Notes under the pieces: model-generated
The model's input: the letters and a program-made list of their open reading frames with translations, nothing else
What the model was told of the DNA's origin: nothing
Databases searched by the model: none
Position numbers and translations under genes: made by a program
From: Planctomycetaceae bacterium
Lineage (GTDB): Bacteria; Planctomycetota; Planctomycetia; Planctomycetales; Planctomycetaceae
Direction: 5' to 3'
Assembly: GCA_041398825.1 (NCBI GenBank)
Contig: JAWKTX010000004.1
Span: 124,001-188,000, forward strand
DNA length: 64,000 nt
In this document: positions 44,556-54,500 of the stretch, piece by piece
How positions within the stretch are numbered: position 1 is the stretch's first letter
Layout of the letters: each line of letters opens with the position of its first letter

Positions 44556-45581
44556 TTACTGAGGTTTTCCCGGATCATAGCTGAGTCCCAGCCGAATGAT
44601 GCGTGCGAGTAATGCGTCGTACTTCAGGCCTGCAGCTTCGCCGGATTCCGCGAAGTCTTCACCAAACGACAGATTCGGATTTGGGTTGGCCTCCAGCACA
44701 TAGACACGTTCATCATCCGTCACTCGCAGGTCGATGCGAGAATACCCGGATTGAAACAACCCGCGGTAAGTGCGTTTGCAGATCTGTTCAATTCGCCGCG
44801 CCAAGGCCGGTGTGAGGTCCGTCGCTTCGTACGTCATGACGCCGTACTTCTTCTGGAAGTCCGGATCCCATTTGGCCTCGCGCGTCGCGATGAGAGGTAT
44901 CTTTTCTTTGTTCTTGTCGAACTTGAGTTCCCAGATGGGAAACGTTTTCAATTTGGAATTCCCAATGATCCCAACGTACAGCTCGCGACCTTCGATGAAC
45001 TCTTCGCAAAGTGCGGCCGTATGAACTTCTTCGTGGATATACCGAACACGTTCCCGAAGCTCTTCTTCGGTACGAACGATTGAAGACTGAGAAAGTCCGT
45101 GTGAGGCGTCTTCTGTGGCCGACTTAATAAACAGGGGATAGTGGAGTTTGGCGGGTTTTCGAACCTCCCGCCCGATGGGGAACACGCAGAATCGGGGAGT
45201 CGGAATTCGGTGGTAACTTAAGATCTGTTTGCTGAGAACCTTGTCGTGTGCCAGCATCAGTCCGCGCGGATTGCAGCCTGTGAACTTTTGCTGGATCAGC
45301 ACCAGGTAGCTTACGATGTGAGAGTCAAACACCGGCACACCGCGGAATTCCTCAAGCAGATTGAACACGATGTGCGGCTTTTGTTCGGTGATACTTCGGC
45401 GCATGACGCCCAGATCGTCACTAACGCCGACCGGATGTGCATCATGGCCCATTTCGCGAAGCGTATGCAGAACATCGAACTCGGTCTTCCATTCCAGGAT
45501 TTCTTCGTCCGTGTAGCCTTCCATGGAATCAGGCGGAACCAGATCGGCATGGACCAGAACGACAATCCGCAACGGTCTCAT
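44556..45581 (-). CDS. ATP-grasp ligase (D-Ala-D-Ala ligase-like)
   Basis: 341 residues from ATG at 45581, whose first bases overlap the stop of the metallopeptidase gene by 4 bp. The ATP-grasp fold is seen as 'LHYPLFIKSATEDASHGLSQ' (nucleotide-binding Lys and small loop), 'ALCEEFIEGRELYVGIIGN' and the metal-binding end 'VYVLEANPNPNLSFGEDFA'. Upstream 'HIVFNLLEEFRG' and 'GCNPRGLMLAHDKVLSKQIL' match D-Ala-D-Ala ligase-like proteins outside cell-wall synthesis. It should couple a carboxylate to an amine using ATP. It is not the ddl gene, and the paired peptidase hints at peptide or amide metabolism. Confidence 0.88.
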   Translation of the reverse strand: MRPLRIVVLVHADLVPPDSMEGYTDEEILEWKTEFDVLHTLREMGHDAHPVGVSDDLGVMRRSITEQKPHIVFNLLEEFRGVPVFDSHIVSYLVLIQQKFTGCNPRGLMLAHDKVLSKQILSYHRIPTPRFCVFPIGREVRKPAKLHYPLFIKSATEDASHGLSQSSIVRTEEELRERVRYIHEEVHTAALCEEFIEGRELYVGIIGNSKLKTFPIWELKFDKNKEKIPLIATREAKWDPDFQKKYGVMTYEATDLTPALARRIEQICKRTYRGLFQSGYSRIDLRVTDDERVYVLEANPNPNLSFGEDFAESGEAAGLKYDALLARIIRLGLSYDPGKPQ

Positions 45582-46636
45582 AACGCCACCTTGTGGTAGC
45601 CATCCTTGAGGCAGTTCATGATCTGAACTGTCAGCATAACGAGCGCTTCCTGACGGGTCTTCGTTGGTGACTTATCAACTCGCAGGCCTAATTCGCGGCA
45701 ACGCTGAATGATCTCTCGAAGGATTTCGTCGACCGTGTACTGATACTGCCCCGTCCAGTCGGCGATGTGACGACGGAACTCCGCGCGATTCTGTTGCAGA
45801 AAGACTGCGGCCGACGGCTTGTTACGATGACGGGGTGCGTTCGAGAACAATCGAAGCAGCTCGCAGTCGTAAAACGTATTCTGCTCAATCCCGTAGTAAT
45901 CCCGCCGCGCGGAGTAGTGTTCGCCCAGAGTCTTGCGAATGGTCTTGATGGGATCAATCTGTTGTCGTGATGAAAGCTGGGGCTTCGAATGCCCAATTTC
46001 CTGCATCAGATCATCTACATACTGCAGCTTTTTCAGTGCGGGCCAGCCCTTATATCTTTGTTTCCAGCCCGATCTGGGCTTGAGCCAGACGGCAAAGGTT
46101 TCGGCAAAATCTTCCGCAGGATGACTTTGAGCGTACCATTTGTCGAAATGCCGGACATAGCTGCGGCTGTAAGGACGCGGCTGGTAGAGTTTTGGATAGG
46201 GAGCCGACCGTTTCCCAAAGAGCTGCTGCCAGCGTTTCCGGCGAGACAGGCGGTAGGCAGTATCAATCGTATGCCCTGCCTCGTGGCGCAGAATACGCAT
46301 ACAGGTTTCTTCGGTGCCGCCCTCGACCTCGAGCATTTGTTTTTTTTCGAGTCGAGACAGTCGCGGATGCAACAGATAGAACGGGATCGCAATTCCCGGG
46401 ATTCCATCCGGGGAAAACCATTCATCAGAGACCCAGCAGTGTGGCCGAAAATCAATTCCCCGAGACTCCAATTCCTCATAAAGCCGTTCGATACGTGGCT
46501 CAAGAACGGTTCCCTGGAGGCGGATCCCCAGATTGCACATGCGCATCTTCAGTAAACGCTCGTCGCTGTACGTAGCCCACGAACAATTTGCTGGATCGCC
46601 GGATTCTGACTGGGGCGGTGTATTTCGTTCAGGCAT
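45578..46636 (-). CDS. Putative zinc metallopeptidase coupled to an ATP-grasp ligase
   Basis: About 352 residues from ATG at 46636, chosen because GAGAGA lies upstream; a frame from 46666 lacks a site. 'CMRILRHEAGHTIDTAYRLS' is an HEXXH zinc site, and 'HPAEDFAETFAVWLKPRSGW' downstream gives the likely third ligand (Glu). The N-terminal part ('RIERLYEELESRGIDFRPHC', 'PFYLLHPRLSRLEKKQM') is conserved with the neighbours' family but not otherwise known. No signal peptide, so it should act in the cytoplasm, together with the ligase whose start overlaps its stop. Confidence 0.85.
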   Translation of the reverse strand: MPERNTPPQSESGDPANCSWATYSDERLLKMRMCNLGIRLQGTVLEPRIERLYEELESRGIDFRPHCWVSDEWFSPDGIPGIAIPFYLLHPRLSRLEKKQMLEVEGGTEETCMRILRHEAGHTIDTAYRLSRRKRWQQLFGKRSAPYPKLYQPRPYSRSYVRHFDKWYAQSHPAEDFAETFAVWLKPRSGWKQRYKGWPALKKLQYVDDLMQEIGHSKPQLSSRQQIDPIKTIRKTLGEHYSARRDYYGIEQNTFYDCELLRLFSNAPRHRNKPSAAVFLQQNRAEFRRHIADWTGQYQYTVDEILREIIQRCRELGLRVDKSPTKTRQEALVMLTVQIMNCLKDGYHKVAL

Positions 46637-47087
46637 CGCAAAATCTCTCAGCCTGCGTGGCACCATGATGGAAGTCTGGGTACTTGCGCAGGTCGTATTC
46701 TGAAGACATTGTTCAACAGTTCAATGCAATTCACGGTGATCGCAGTGAAACCTGAGAACTCGGACGACCCGAAATGCCGGTCTTCTGGACACCATCGGCA
46801 CTTTCGTGCAGTGCTCGCCAGCCGATCAGGCGGCATCTTTTTCCATCAACGGGTCACTTCGATTGAGTTTCTGCGGCAATCGCAGAAAATGCCCGCATGG
46901 CTGTCGAACAATTCACGATGCGGGTTTTGCATGGCAGCCTCAGAAAGAACTCCCTGATTCAGACTGTTGAAACATCTCCACTCGCGACGGTTTTCGATTT
47001 TGACTTCCGTTTGTGATTCTTCCTGAAGGACGTTCCATGACAATCTCATGTCCACCGAAATCGATGATCAGCAGCTCAGGACATCGC
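46637..47087. promoter_or_regulatory. Divergent intergenic region
   Basis: About 450 bp between the minus-strand metallopeptidase/ATP-grasp pair and the plus-strand S46 peptidase. It must hold two promoters back to back; no confident -35/-10 pair or operator could be named. The last bases include the AGGA site used by the S46 gene. Confidence 0.4.
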
Positions 47088-49175
47088 ATGAAAAACATAG
47101 TCTCAGAGTGCCGACGCATTCTCACTTTTGCCGGGATCGTCGTCCTCTTCCTGGCGTCCGTGTGCCCTTCGCATCACGCCCCCGCAGTGGCAGACGAGGG
47201 CATGTGGTTGTTTACGGACCTTCCCAAAGAGTACCTGAAAACAACATACGGTTTCGAGCCCAGCGATGAGTGGGCGAAGGAGCTGATGATGTCGTGTGTG
47301 CGATTCAACATCGGTGGATCGGGCTCGTTTGTCTCGAGCAACGGGCTTGTGCTGACCAATCATCACGTGGGTTCTGACACTCTGTACAAATTGTCGACCC
47401 CTGAACGAAACATCATGGAAAACGGGTTTCTTGCGAAAACGACCGAAGAAGAGCTCAAGGCGCCGGACCTGGAGCTCAATCAACTGGTGGCCATCAAAGA
47501 CGTGACTGCAGAAGTCAACGCGTCTGTGACCACAGACATGTCGACCGAAGATGCGGTTGCGGCGCGCCGAGCCGTGATCGCCGACATCGAAAAGAATGCG
47601 CTGGATGCCTCCGGGCTTCGCAGCAACGTGGTCACGCTGTTTGGCGGTGCTCGGTACCATCTTTACCAGTACCGGAAGTACACGGACGTGCGACTTGTCT
47701 GGGCTCCTGAAACCTCTGCCGCATTCTTTGGCGGCGACGCAGACAATTTCGAATATCCTCGTTTTTGCCTGGACGCGTGTATTTTTCGTGTCTACGACAA
47801 TGGAAAACCAGCGACGACCAGCCACTTTCTCAAATGGTCCGCCAATGGCCCCGAAGAAAATGAACTGGTCTTCGTGTCCGGAAACCCGGCCCGCACAAAT
47901 CGCATCTACACAACCGCTGCACTTCGTTATCAGCGAGATCACTACATGCCATATGTGCTGAACAGTTTGCGTCGCACAGAAATTGTCCTGCAACAATTTG
48001 GACTCCGCAGCACCGAGAATGCCCGTCGTGCCAGAGAAGATCTGTTTGGAATCCAGAATTCCAGGAAGGCCCGACTGGGCATGCTGGGTGGTCTGCAGGA
48101 CCCGGCAACGTTCGCAATGAAAACCGCTGCCGAGAAAGCGCTTCTGGAAAAGATTAACTCAGATGATCAACTGAAACCACTAGCAGAAGCCTGGAAGACG
48201 ATCGAAGAAACGTCAGCACAAAGAGCAAAACTGCTTGGTCAGGAAATCTCTCTGCGTTCGCAGTTGTTTGGCATTGCCGAGACGCTCGTTGAAATGATTG
48301 AGGAAGATCAGAAACCGTCGGCGAAGCGTCTACCGGAGTATGCAGATGCTGGTCGAGAATCTCTGTTGCAGCAACTGTATTCAGAAGCCCCCATTTATGA
48401 AGACCTCGAGCAGGTCTTGCTGGCCGATTCCATCGCTCGAACGCTGGAACTGCGTGGTGCTGATGACGAGCTTTGTCAGCAAATTCTGGCTGGCAAGAGT
48501 CCCGCGGATCGAGCGGCGGAATTGGTGCGTGGAACAAAACTGAAAGATGTTGCTCAGAGGAAGGCGGCTGTATCCGCTGGAATCAATGGCCTGCAGGCGA
48601 GCGAGGATCCCCTGATTCAACTGGCACGCACTGTGTTGCCTGAAATCCATCGTGTGCGAAAGATCAACGATGAGATCGCTGAGAAAGAAAAACAGGCCTA
48701 TGCAAAGATTGCAGAAGCCCGATTTGCAACCGAAGGCACCTCGAACTATCCGGATGCCACCTTCACCCTGCGGCTTTCATTTGGCCCGGTCAGGAGTTAT
48801 GAACAGGACGGAAAGACGATTGCCCCCATGACGACCATTGGCGGTGCTTACGAACACGAAGAAAAGCATGCGGGACAGGCCGACTACACGCTCCCCGAAT
48901 CGTGGAAGAAAGCCAGGCCAAGCCTGAATCCAAACACTCGGCTGAACTTTGTGAGCACCGCAGACATTATTGGTGGCAACTCCGGTAGCCCGGTCGTGAA
49001 TAAGAACCTTGAACTCATCGGATTGATTTTCGACGGTAACATCCAGTCCCTGACTTCGAATTTCATCTACACCGAAAAACAAAGCCGTTCTGTCTCCGTG
49101 CATTCCAGTGCGTTGCGTGAAGCGTTGCAGGTCGTCTACGGGGCTGACAGCCTGGTGGAACAGCTGGGGCGGTAG
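47088..49175 (+). CDS. S46 family dipeptidyl-peptidase, secreted
   Basis: 695 residues from ATG at 47088 (AGGA 7 bp upstream); the frame extends to 47013 but this start leads straight into a signal peptide (ILTFAGIVVLFLASVCPSHH). 'GTGSFVSSNGLVLTNHHVG'-like text is present as 'GGSGSFVSSNGLVLTNHHVG', giving the catalytic His; Asp is in 'FFGGDADNFEYPRFC'; Ser is in 'IIGGNSGSPVVNKN'. This is the chymotrypsin-like fold of DPP7/DPP11 enzymes, which remove dipeptides from peptide N-termini in the periplasm. Length fits (700-720). It neighbours another secreted peptidase on the same strand. Confidence 0.95.
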   Translation: MKNIVSECRRILTFAGIVVLFLASVCPSHHAPAVADEGMWLFTDLPKEYLKTTYGFEPSDEWAKELMMSCVRFNIGGSGSFVSSNGLVLTNHHVGSDTLYKLSTPERNIMENGFLAKTTEEELKAPDLELNQLVAIKDVTAEVNASVTTDMSTEDAVAARRAVIADIEKNALDASGLRSNVVTLFGGARYHLYQYRKYTDVRLVWAPETSAAFFGGDADNFEYPRFCLDACIFRVYDNGKPATTSHFLKWSANGPEENELVFVSGNPARTNRIYTTAALRYQRDHYMPYVLNSLRRTEIVLQQFGLRSTENARRAREDLFGIQNSRKARLGMLGGLQDPATFAMKTAAEKALLEKINSDDQLKPLAEAWKTIEETSAQRAKLLGQEISLRSQLFGIAETLVEMIEEDQKPSAKRLPEYADAGRESLLQQLYSEAPIYEDLEQVLLADSIARTLELRGADDELCQQILAGKSPADRAAELVRGTKLKDVAQRKAAVSAGINGLQASEDPLIQLARTVLPEIHRVRKINDEIAEKEKQAYAKIAEARFATEGTSNYPDATFTLRLSFGPVRSYEQDGKTIAPMTTIGGAYEHEEKHAGQADYTLPESWKKARPSLNPNTRLNFVSTADIIGGNSGSPVVNKNLELIGLIFDGNIQSLTSNFIYTEKQSRSVSVHSSALREALQVVYGADSLVEQLGR

Positions 49176-49310
49176 TCTGCGAGACTCGTTGTCTGTTCGC
49201 TTTTGTACGTCATCATCACGAATGATTCGCCTTCTCTGAAAGAATTCGTCGTGCCAGTTTTCAACCTTCATTCTGTTCGCGAAACCGTTCGCGTCGATCG
49301 CAAGCAAACC

Positions 49311-52300
49311 ATGATTCGGATATTTCTGGTTGCCATTTTGTTGTGTCCCGCGTCTGTACGGGTTGAGGGACAGGAAGCCGACATTACGGAATCCGGACCG
49401 GCAGAAGCTTCGAAGCTGGAAACTCAACTGCTGAGTGGTGCCAGGCAATTGACGTTCGATGGCCGCCGCGCCGGAGAAGGCTATTTCAGCGCGGATGGTC
49501 GTCAGCTTGTCTTCCAGAGCGAACGCGAACCTGGCAATCCGTTCTATCAGATTTATCTGATGGACATGGAAACGGGTGCGACAGAGCGTGTATCACCAGG
49601 CACAGGCAAGACAACCTGCGCATGGGTTCATCCGAATGGTAAACGGGTTCTCTTTGCTTCCACCCACGAAGACCCGGATGCTTTGAATGAGCAAAAGCAG
49701 GAACTTGAGTTCCGCGAGTCCGGCAAGGAACGTCGTTATTCGTGGGACTATGATGAATTCTACGAGATCTACGAGTACGACCTCGACACAAAACAGTACA
49801 GCAAATTGACTGAAGCTCGAGGTTACGATGCAGAAGGGTCCTGGTCGCCGGATGGAAGCCTCATCGCGTTCGCATCGAATCGATCGGCGTGGGAAGACCA
49901 ACTCAGCGAAGAACAGCAAAAACTGTTCGCGCAGGATCCGGCGTGGGCCAACGAAATCTACATCATGAGTTCAGACGGGACCAATCTGAAACGTCTGACG
50001 TCAAGCCCGGGGTATGACGGCGGACCGTTCTTCAGTCCGGACGGCAAACGCATCTGCTGGCGGCGATTTGCGGAAAACGGCGCCACCGCCGAAATCATGA
50101 CAATGAACATCGATGGAACAGACCAGCGTCGATTAACCAACATTAAAGCGATGTCATGGGCTCCTTACTATCATCCCAGCGGACGTTACCTGATCTTCAC
50201 AACCAACAAACACGGTTTCGCAAATTTTGAGTTGTACCTGGTGGATGCAGACGGTGCGCACGAACCCGTGCGAGTCACCTACACAGCCGGGTTCGACGGA
50301 TTGCCGGTGTTCACGCCGGACGGAACTGGTTTAGCCTGGACGACCAACCGTACGGCCAGCGGGCAATCGCAAATCTTCATCGGTCACTGGAATCATGCGA
50401 AAGCTCTAAGCCTGCTTGACCTGAAACCGTCTGAATCCGTGACTGCCAACGCCTCATTGCCTGCCGCGACGGGGCCGATGGGTCGCTCTCCGGAAGCGCG
50501 GGGTGCGTTCGCGCCTGCAGATGCGGTTCGCCATGTTGAATACCTCTGCCGACCTCAGTTGGGCGGTCGACTGACCGGCACAAAAGGTGAAATACTGGCA
50601 ACCAACTATGTGGCTCTCCACTTCGAGACATTGGGGCTTGAACCCGCTGGCGAAGACGGTTCGTGGTTTCAGCCGTTTGAATTCACAGCAGGTGTTTCTG
50701 CAGGTCCGAACAACAAACTGGTCGCAGGTGACCGATCGTATGAACTGAATCAGGAATGGCGTCCGCTTTCATTTGCTCAGAGCGGGACATTTGACGCTGC
50801 TGATGTTGTGTTTGCAGGATACGGGATCCGAGCCCCGGCCGGAGACGGTTTTGAAGAATACGATTCGTTCGTGCACCTGGATGTCCAGGACAAATGGATT
50901 CTTTGTTTTCGATTCATGCCCGAAGAAATTACCCCCGAACATCGCCAGTACTTATCTCGCTTCGCCAGCCTGCGGTTCAAGGCGATGCAGGCACGAGACC
51001 TGGGGGCTCGCGGATTGATTTTGATGAGCGGCCCGACCTCCGGCGTCCGGGATCAACTGGTGCCCCTTCAGTTTGACGGTTCGCTGTCCGGTACCAGCCT
51101 GCCGGTGATCAGTATCACAGATGATGTTGCTGGCGAGTGGTTGACGGCACGACGCAAAGATCTGAATACCCTGCAGTCGAAACTGGACAAGGGTGATCTT
51201 GTCATGGGCTTCCCTCTGAATGATCTGAAGATTTCTGCAACTGTTGACATGCAGCAGGAGAAGAAAAAAGGCCGCAATGTGCTGGGGCGACTTCAGGTCA
51301 ACGACACGCCAGCCCACGAGATTGTTGTTGTCGGTGCTCATGTCGATCATCTCGGCACCGGAGCCAGTACGAATTCACTGGCCAGGGATGAAGAACAGTC
51401 TGGTATCCATTACGGTGCCGACGATAACGCATCGGGCGTCTCGGCGATGCTGCAGATTGCCGAAGCCATGGCACAGGCTAGAGATGCTGGCGAGCTGAAA
51501 GGGCACCGGGACGTTGTCTTTGCTGCCTGGTCGGGAGAAGAACTTGGGCTGCTGGGCTCCAGCCATTACGTCAAACAACTCGAAACCATGTTCAGCAAGC
51601 ATGCCGCGGCGTTCGAAGAAGGCGAGGCCGATGGGAAGCCCGAGGATGCTGTCGAAAAAAGTACATCGGACTCAACAGGCCCAAACACCGGCGGTTTGCA
51701 TCTTTACATCGCCGCATGTCTGAACATGGATATGGTGGGTCGGATGCAGGAAAAACTGGTGCTTCAGGGAACTGGATCATCAAGTGTCTGGCAGCGACTG
51801 GTCGAATCCGCCAACGTGCCTCTTGGCCTTCCAGTCAGCCTGCAGGCCGACAGTTATATTCCGACGGATGCCAGCGTGTTTTTCATGCACGGGGTCCCCA
51901 TTCTTTCTGCCTTTACCGGAAATCATGGTGAATATCACACACCACGCGACACACCGGAAAAACTGAACTACGAAGGCATCTCAAAAATTGCCCACCTGAT
52001 GAGCCTTGTCTGTCGGCAGCTGATCAGTATGGACAAATCTCCTGTTTACGTTTCTCAGGAGCGGCCGAAAGAAGGTCAGCGAAAGGCTGCCCTCAGAGCC
52101 TACCTGGGGTCAATTCCTGATTACGCAGAATCCGACATTAAAGGCGTTTTGTTAAGTGGTGTGAGTAAAGGCGCGCCCGCGGACAAAGCGGGCGTCAAAG
52201 GCGGCGATGTCATCGTTGAACTGGCAGGGCGCAAGATCGAAAACATCTACGACTACACCTACGCAATCGAAGCCCTCAAGATTGGCCAGGAAGTCTCGAT

Positions 52301-52361
52301 CGCCGTTCAACGGGACGGAAAGCGGATCGAAATGAAGATTACCCCCGGATCAAGAGACTAG
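49311..52361 (+). CDS. Secreted peptidase: PD40 propeller, M28 domain, PDZ domain
   Basis: 1016 residues from ATG at 49311; upstream only a TTG at 49203 is available. The signal peptide is MIRIFLVAILLCPASVRVEG. TolB/PD40 blades follow ('GYFSADGRQLVFQSERE', 'GSWSPDGSLIAFASNRS', 'PFFSPDGKRICWRRFA'), then a PA-like insert, then the M28 metal site: 'VVGAHVDHLGTG', 'YGADDNASGVSAM', 'AWSGEELGLLGSSHY', and a distal His in 'GNHGEYHTPRDT'. The end is a PDZ domain ('GAPADKAGVKGGDVIVELAG'). M28 enzymes are two-zinc aminopeptidases. The fusion suggests recognition, cleavage and binding in one exported protein. Confidence 0.95.
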   Translation: MIRIFLVAILLCPASVRVEGQEADITESGPAEASKLETQLLSGARQLTFDGRRAGEGYFSADGRQLVFQSEREPGNPFYQIYLMDMETGATERVSPGTGKTTCAWVHPNGKRVLFASTHEDPDALNEQKQELEFRESGKERRYSWDYDEFYEIYEYDLDTKQYSKLTEARGYDAEGSWSPDGSLIAFASNRSAWEDQLSEEQQKLFAQDPAWANEIYIMSSDGTNLKRLTSSPGYDGGPFFSPDGKRICWRRFAENGATAEIMTMNIDGTDQRRLTNIKAMSWAPYYHPSGRYLIFTTNKHGFANFELYLVDADGAHEPVRVTYTAGFDGLPVFTPDGTGLAWTTNRTASGQSQIFIGHWNHAKALSLLDLKPSESVTANASLPAATGPMGRSPEARGAFAPADAVRHVEYLCRPQLGGRLTGTKGEILATNYVALHFETLGLEPAGEDGSWFQPFEFTAGVSAGPNNKLVAGDRSYELNQEWRPLSFAQSGTFDAADVVFAGYGIRAPAGDGFEEYDSFVHLDVQDKWILCFRFMPEEITPEHRQYLSRFASLRFKAMQARDLGARGLILMSGPTSGVRDQLVPLQFDGSLSGTSLPVISITDDVAGEWLTARRKDLNTLQSKLDKGDLVMGFPLNDLKISATVDMQQEKKKGRNVLGRLQVNDTPAHEIVVVGAHVDHLGTGASTNSLARDEEQSGIHYGADDNASGVSAMLQIAEAMAQARDAGELKGHRDVVFAAWSGEELGLLGSSHYVKQLETMFSKHAAAFEEGEADGKPEDAVEKSTSDSTGPNTGGLHLYIAACLNMDMVGRMQEKLVLQGTGSSSVWQRLVESANVPLGLPVSLQADSYIPTDASVFFMHGVPILSAFTGNHGEYHTPRDTPEKLNYEGISKIAHLMSLVCRQLISMDKSPVYVSQERPKEGQRKAALRAYLGSIPDYAESDIKGVLLSGVSKGAPADKAGVKGGDVIVELAGRKIENIYDYTYAIEALKIGQEVSIAVQRDGKRIEMKITPGSRD

Positions 52362-52365
52362 TGCA

Positions 52366-53478
52366 ATGGATGATGAAAGTCCGGGCGCGAATAACGTCAT
52401 TGTGACATTTGGCGAAATCATGGCGAGAATGGCGCCACCCGGTGTCCTTCGACTCTGCCAGACTTTGCCCGGGTCACTGGATGTTACCTTTGCCGGTGCA
52501 GAAGCGAATGTCTCTGCATCGCTTGCAATGCTCGGGGCAAGCACGCGTTTCATCACGGCTCTGCCCGACAACAATCCTCTTACCGATGCCTGTCTGAAAG
52601 ACCTACGTGGCTTTGGCATTGACGTTTCAAAGATTCGTGTGGTCCCTCAGGGAAGGTTCGGAATCTATTTTGTTGAAACTGGTGCTAATCAGAGACCCAG
52701 CCGGGTGACTTACGATCGGCAGTACAGTGCCATCAGTCTGGCAACGCCGGATGATTTTGACTGGGCCTGCATTTTTGACAAGGCTGCATGGTTGCACATC
52801 ACAGGCATTACGCCCGCACTGTCGTCGTCTGCGGCCAGTGTCACCCTGGAAGCCGTCCGTCAGGCTCGTGCAGCCGGTGTGCGAGTTTCCTGTGATGTGA
52901 ATTTTCGTTCCACGTTATGGCGTTGGGATGCACAGAAGGCCCCGGCCGAACTTGCTGGCACGACGCTTCGCCAGCTGATGCCATACATCAATATGTTTTC
53001 CGCTGGTGAGGAAGACTGCCGCCTGATCGGCATGAATACGGCAGGCCTTCCGTCATACGAGTCTCAGCCTGTGGCACATCAGACAGAACTCGCAAGTCGA
53101 ATTGTCGATGCGTGGCCGGACATAGAAGTTGTTTCGATGACCTGGAGACAAAGCCATTCGGCCTCTCACAACAACTGGGGCGGTGGTCTGTTTGATGCCG
53201 GAAGTCAGAAGTTCTACTACGCCCCGAATGTTGACGGAGAATTCAAGCCGTACGAAATTCGGAGCATTGTCGATCGCGTGGGGGGCGGCGACGCTCACAT
53301 GGCTGCACTCCTGTATGGATTGAATTCCGCTCAGTTTCCGGATTTTCAGGCCATCGTCGAATTTGCCACTGCAGCATCCTGCCTAGCGCACTCAGTCGTC
53401 GGGGATTTTAATTTCGCGTCACAAACCGAGATTGCCGAGCTGGTGGCCGGGAGCGGGAGTGGTCGCGTTGTTCGATGA
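52366..53478 (+). CDS. kdgK: PfkB-family sugar kinase (2-keto-3-deoxygluconate kinase-like)
   Basis: 370 residues from ATG at 52366, 4 bp after the peptidase stop, so probably co-transcribed. 'TFGEIMARMAPPGVLRLCQT' and 'VTFAGAEANVSASLAMLGAS' are the PfkB sugar-binding start; 'VSCDVNFRSTLWRWDAQKA' and 'FSAGEEDCRLIGMNT' are typical of KdgK; 'VDRVGGGDAHMAALLYGLNS' holds the catalytic Asp, with Asp-Ala-His where most have Asp-Ala-Phe. It phosphorylates KDG to KDPG in sugar-acid breakdown, if the KdgK call is right; ribokinase or fructokinase are alternatives. Confidence 0.83.
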   Translation: MDDESPGANNVIVTFGEIMARMAPPGVLRLCQTLPGSLDVTFAGAEANVSASLAMLGASTRFITALPDNNPLTDACLKDLRGFGIDVSKIRVVPQGRFGIYFVETGANQRPSRVTYDRQYSAISLATPDDFDWACIFDKAAWLHITGITPALSSSAASVTLEAVRQARAAGVRVSCDVNFRSTLWRWDAQKAPAELAGTTLRQLMPYINMFSAGEEDCRLIGMNTAGLPSYESQPVAHQTELASRIVDAWPDIEVVSMTWRQSHSASHNNWGGGLFDAGSQKFYYAPNVDGEFKPYEIRSIVDRVGGGDAHMAALLYGLNSAQFPDFQAIVEFATAASCLAHSVVGDFNFASQTEIAELVAGSGSGRVVR

Positions 53479-53631
53479 CCGCTTCGATGACCATCGGGAA
53501 CGGAAATCGGGCATTCAACCGAGCTCTTGCAAGTAGAAAAGTGCGGTCGCACTCTTCGGCTGAGTCTCCGTCGGATGGTGCTGAATGCCGGATTCTAAAT
53601 TCAGGCCCCCCTGGCGATATCTCCGAATAAG

Positions 53632-53665
53632 AAAGGCCCGGCCTTGATTTCAAGGCCGGGCCTTT
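53632..53665. terminator. Strong bidirectional terminator
   Basis: AAAGGCCCGGCCTTG (53632-53646) pairs perfectly with CAAGGCCGGGCCTTT (53651-53665) around an ATTT loop, with A and T runs at both ends. It separates the plus-strand peptidase/kinase genes from the minus-strand sigma factor and can serve both. Confidence 0.95.
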
Positions 53666-53723
53666 TTGACTTCACCAGCTTCGTATGAAAGGAAACAGGT
53701 CTGTCACCTTAGAATCAGTCGAC

Positions 53724-54500
53724 TTAGTCAAATTCAGGTCGGCGACGTCCTAACTGTTCTTTGAGCCGAGCGACGATGCTGGAATGCATCTGGCTGACGC
53801 GAGATTCGGACAACCCAAGGGTATTGCCAATCTCTTTCATTGTAAGTTCTTCGTAGTAATAAAGGATGATGATCAGGCGTTCGTTGCGATTCAATCCTTT
53901 CGTGACCAGCTTCATCACATCCAGCTTCTGGATGCCTTCCGTTGGATCCTCGCTCTTTCCGTCCTGAACAACGTCGACTTCACGGACATCCTTATAGCTG
54001 TCCGTTTCGTACCACTTCTTGTCCAGACTCACCAGATTCACCGCGCTGGCTTCACTTTTGAGTCGTTCGAATTCGGTGATCGGCAGACCCATTTGTTCTG
54101 CAATCTCGACATCTGTGGGGGGCCGACCGACGCGAGCTTCAACAGCTTTACGGGCTGCCTCCATCTTGCTGGCTTTGCTTCGAACGAGTCGAGGGACCCA
54201 GTCCATCGTACGGAGTTCGTCCAGCATCGCACCGCGGATTCGGGGTACGCAGTAAGTTTCGAACTTCACGCCGCGTTCCATGTCGAAAGCCTCAATGGCG
54301 TCCATGAGTCCAAAGACTCCGGCGCTCATGAGGTCATTCAAATCGACTCCCTCGGGAAGCTTGGCCCAGACACGCTCTGCGTTGTATCTGACGAGCGGAA
54401 GGTACCGCTCCATGAGCCGGTTCCTGAGCTCCTGGTCAGTCTGGTCCTTTTTGAAATTGATCCAGACCTCAGAAACGTCTTCACTGACCTTGGTAGCCAT
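53724..54500 (-). CDS. FliA/WhiG-family alternative sigma factor
   Basis: 258 residues from ATG at 54500, with GGAGG 5 bp upstream. Region 2 reads 'LVRYNAERVWAKLPEGVDLN' and 'DLMSAGVFGLMDAIEAFDME', region 3 'RKAVEARVGRPPTDVEIAEQ', and region 4 'LNRNERLIIILYYYEELTMK' then 'EIGNTLGLSESRVSQMHSSI', the standard FliA/WhiG layout. Such factors read flagellar or developmental promoters; no flagellar gene is near. A clear short hydrophilic lead (MATKVSEDVSEVWINFKKDQ) is usual. An anti-sigma factor is not seen. Confidence 0.95.
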   Translation of the reverse strand: MATKVSEDVSEVWINFKKDQTDQELRNRLMERYLPLVRYNAERVWAKLPEGVDLNDLMSAGVFGLMDAIEAFDMERGVKFETYCVPRIRGAMLDELRTMDWVPRLVRSKASKMEAARKAVEARVGRPPTDVEIAEQMGLPITEFERLKSEASAVNLVSLDKKWYETDSYKDVREVDVVQDGKSEDPTEGIQKLDVMKLVTKGLNRNERLIIILYYYEELTMKEIGNTLGLSESRVSQMHSSIVARLKEQLGRRRPEFD

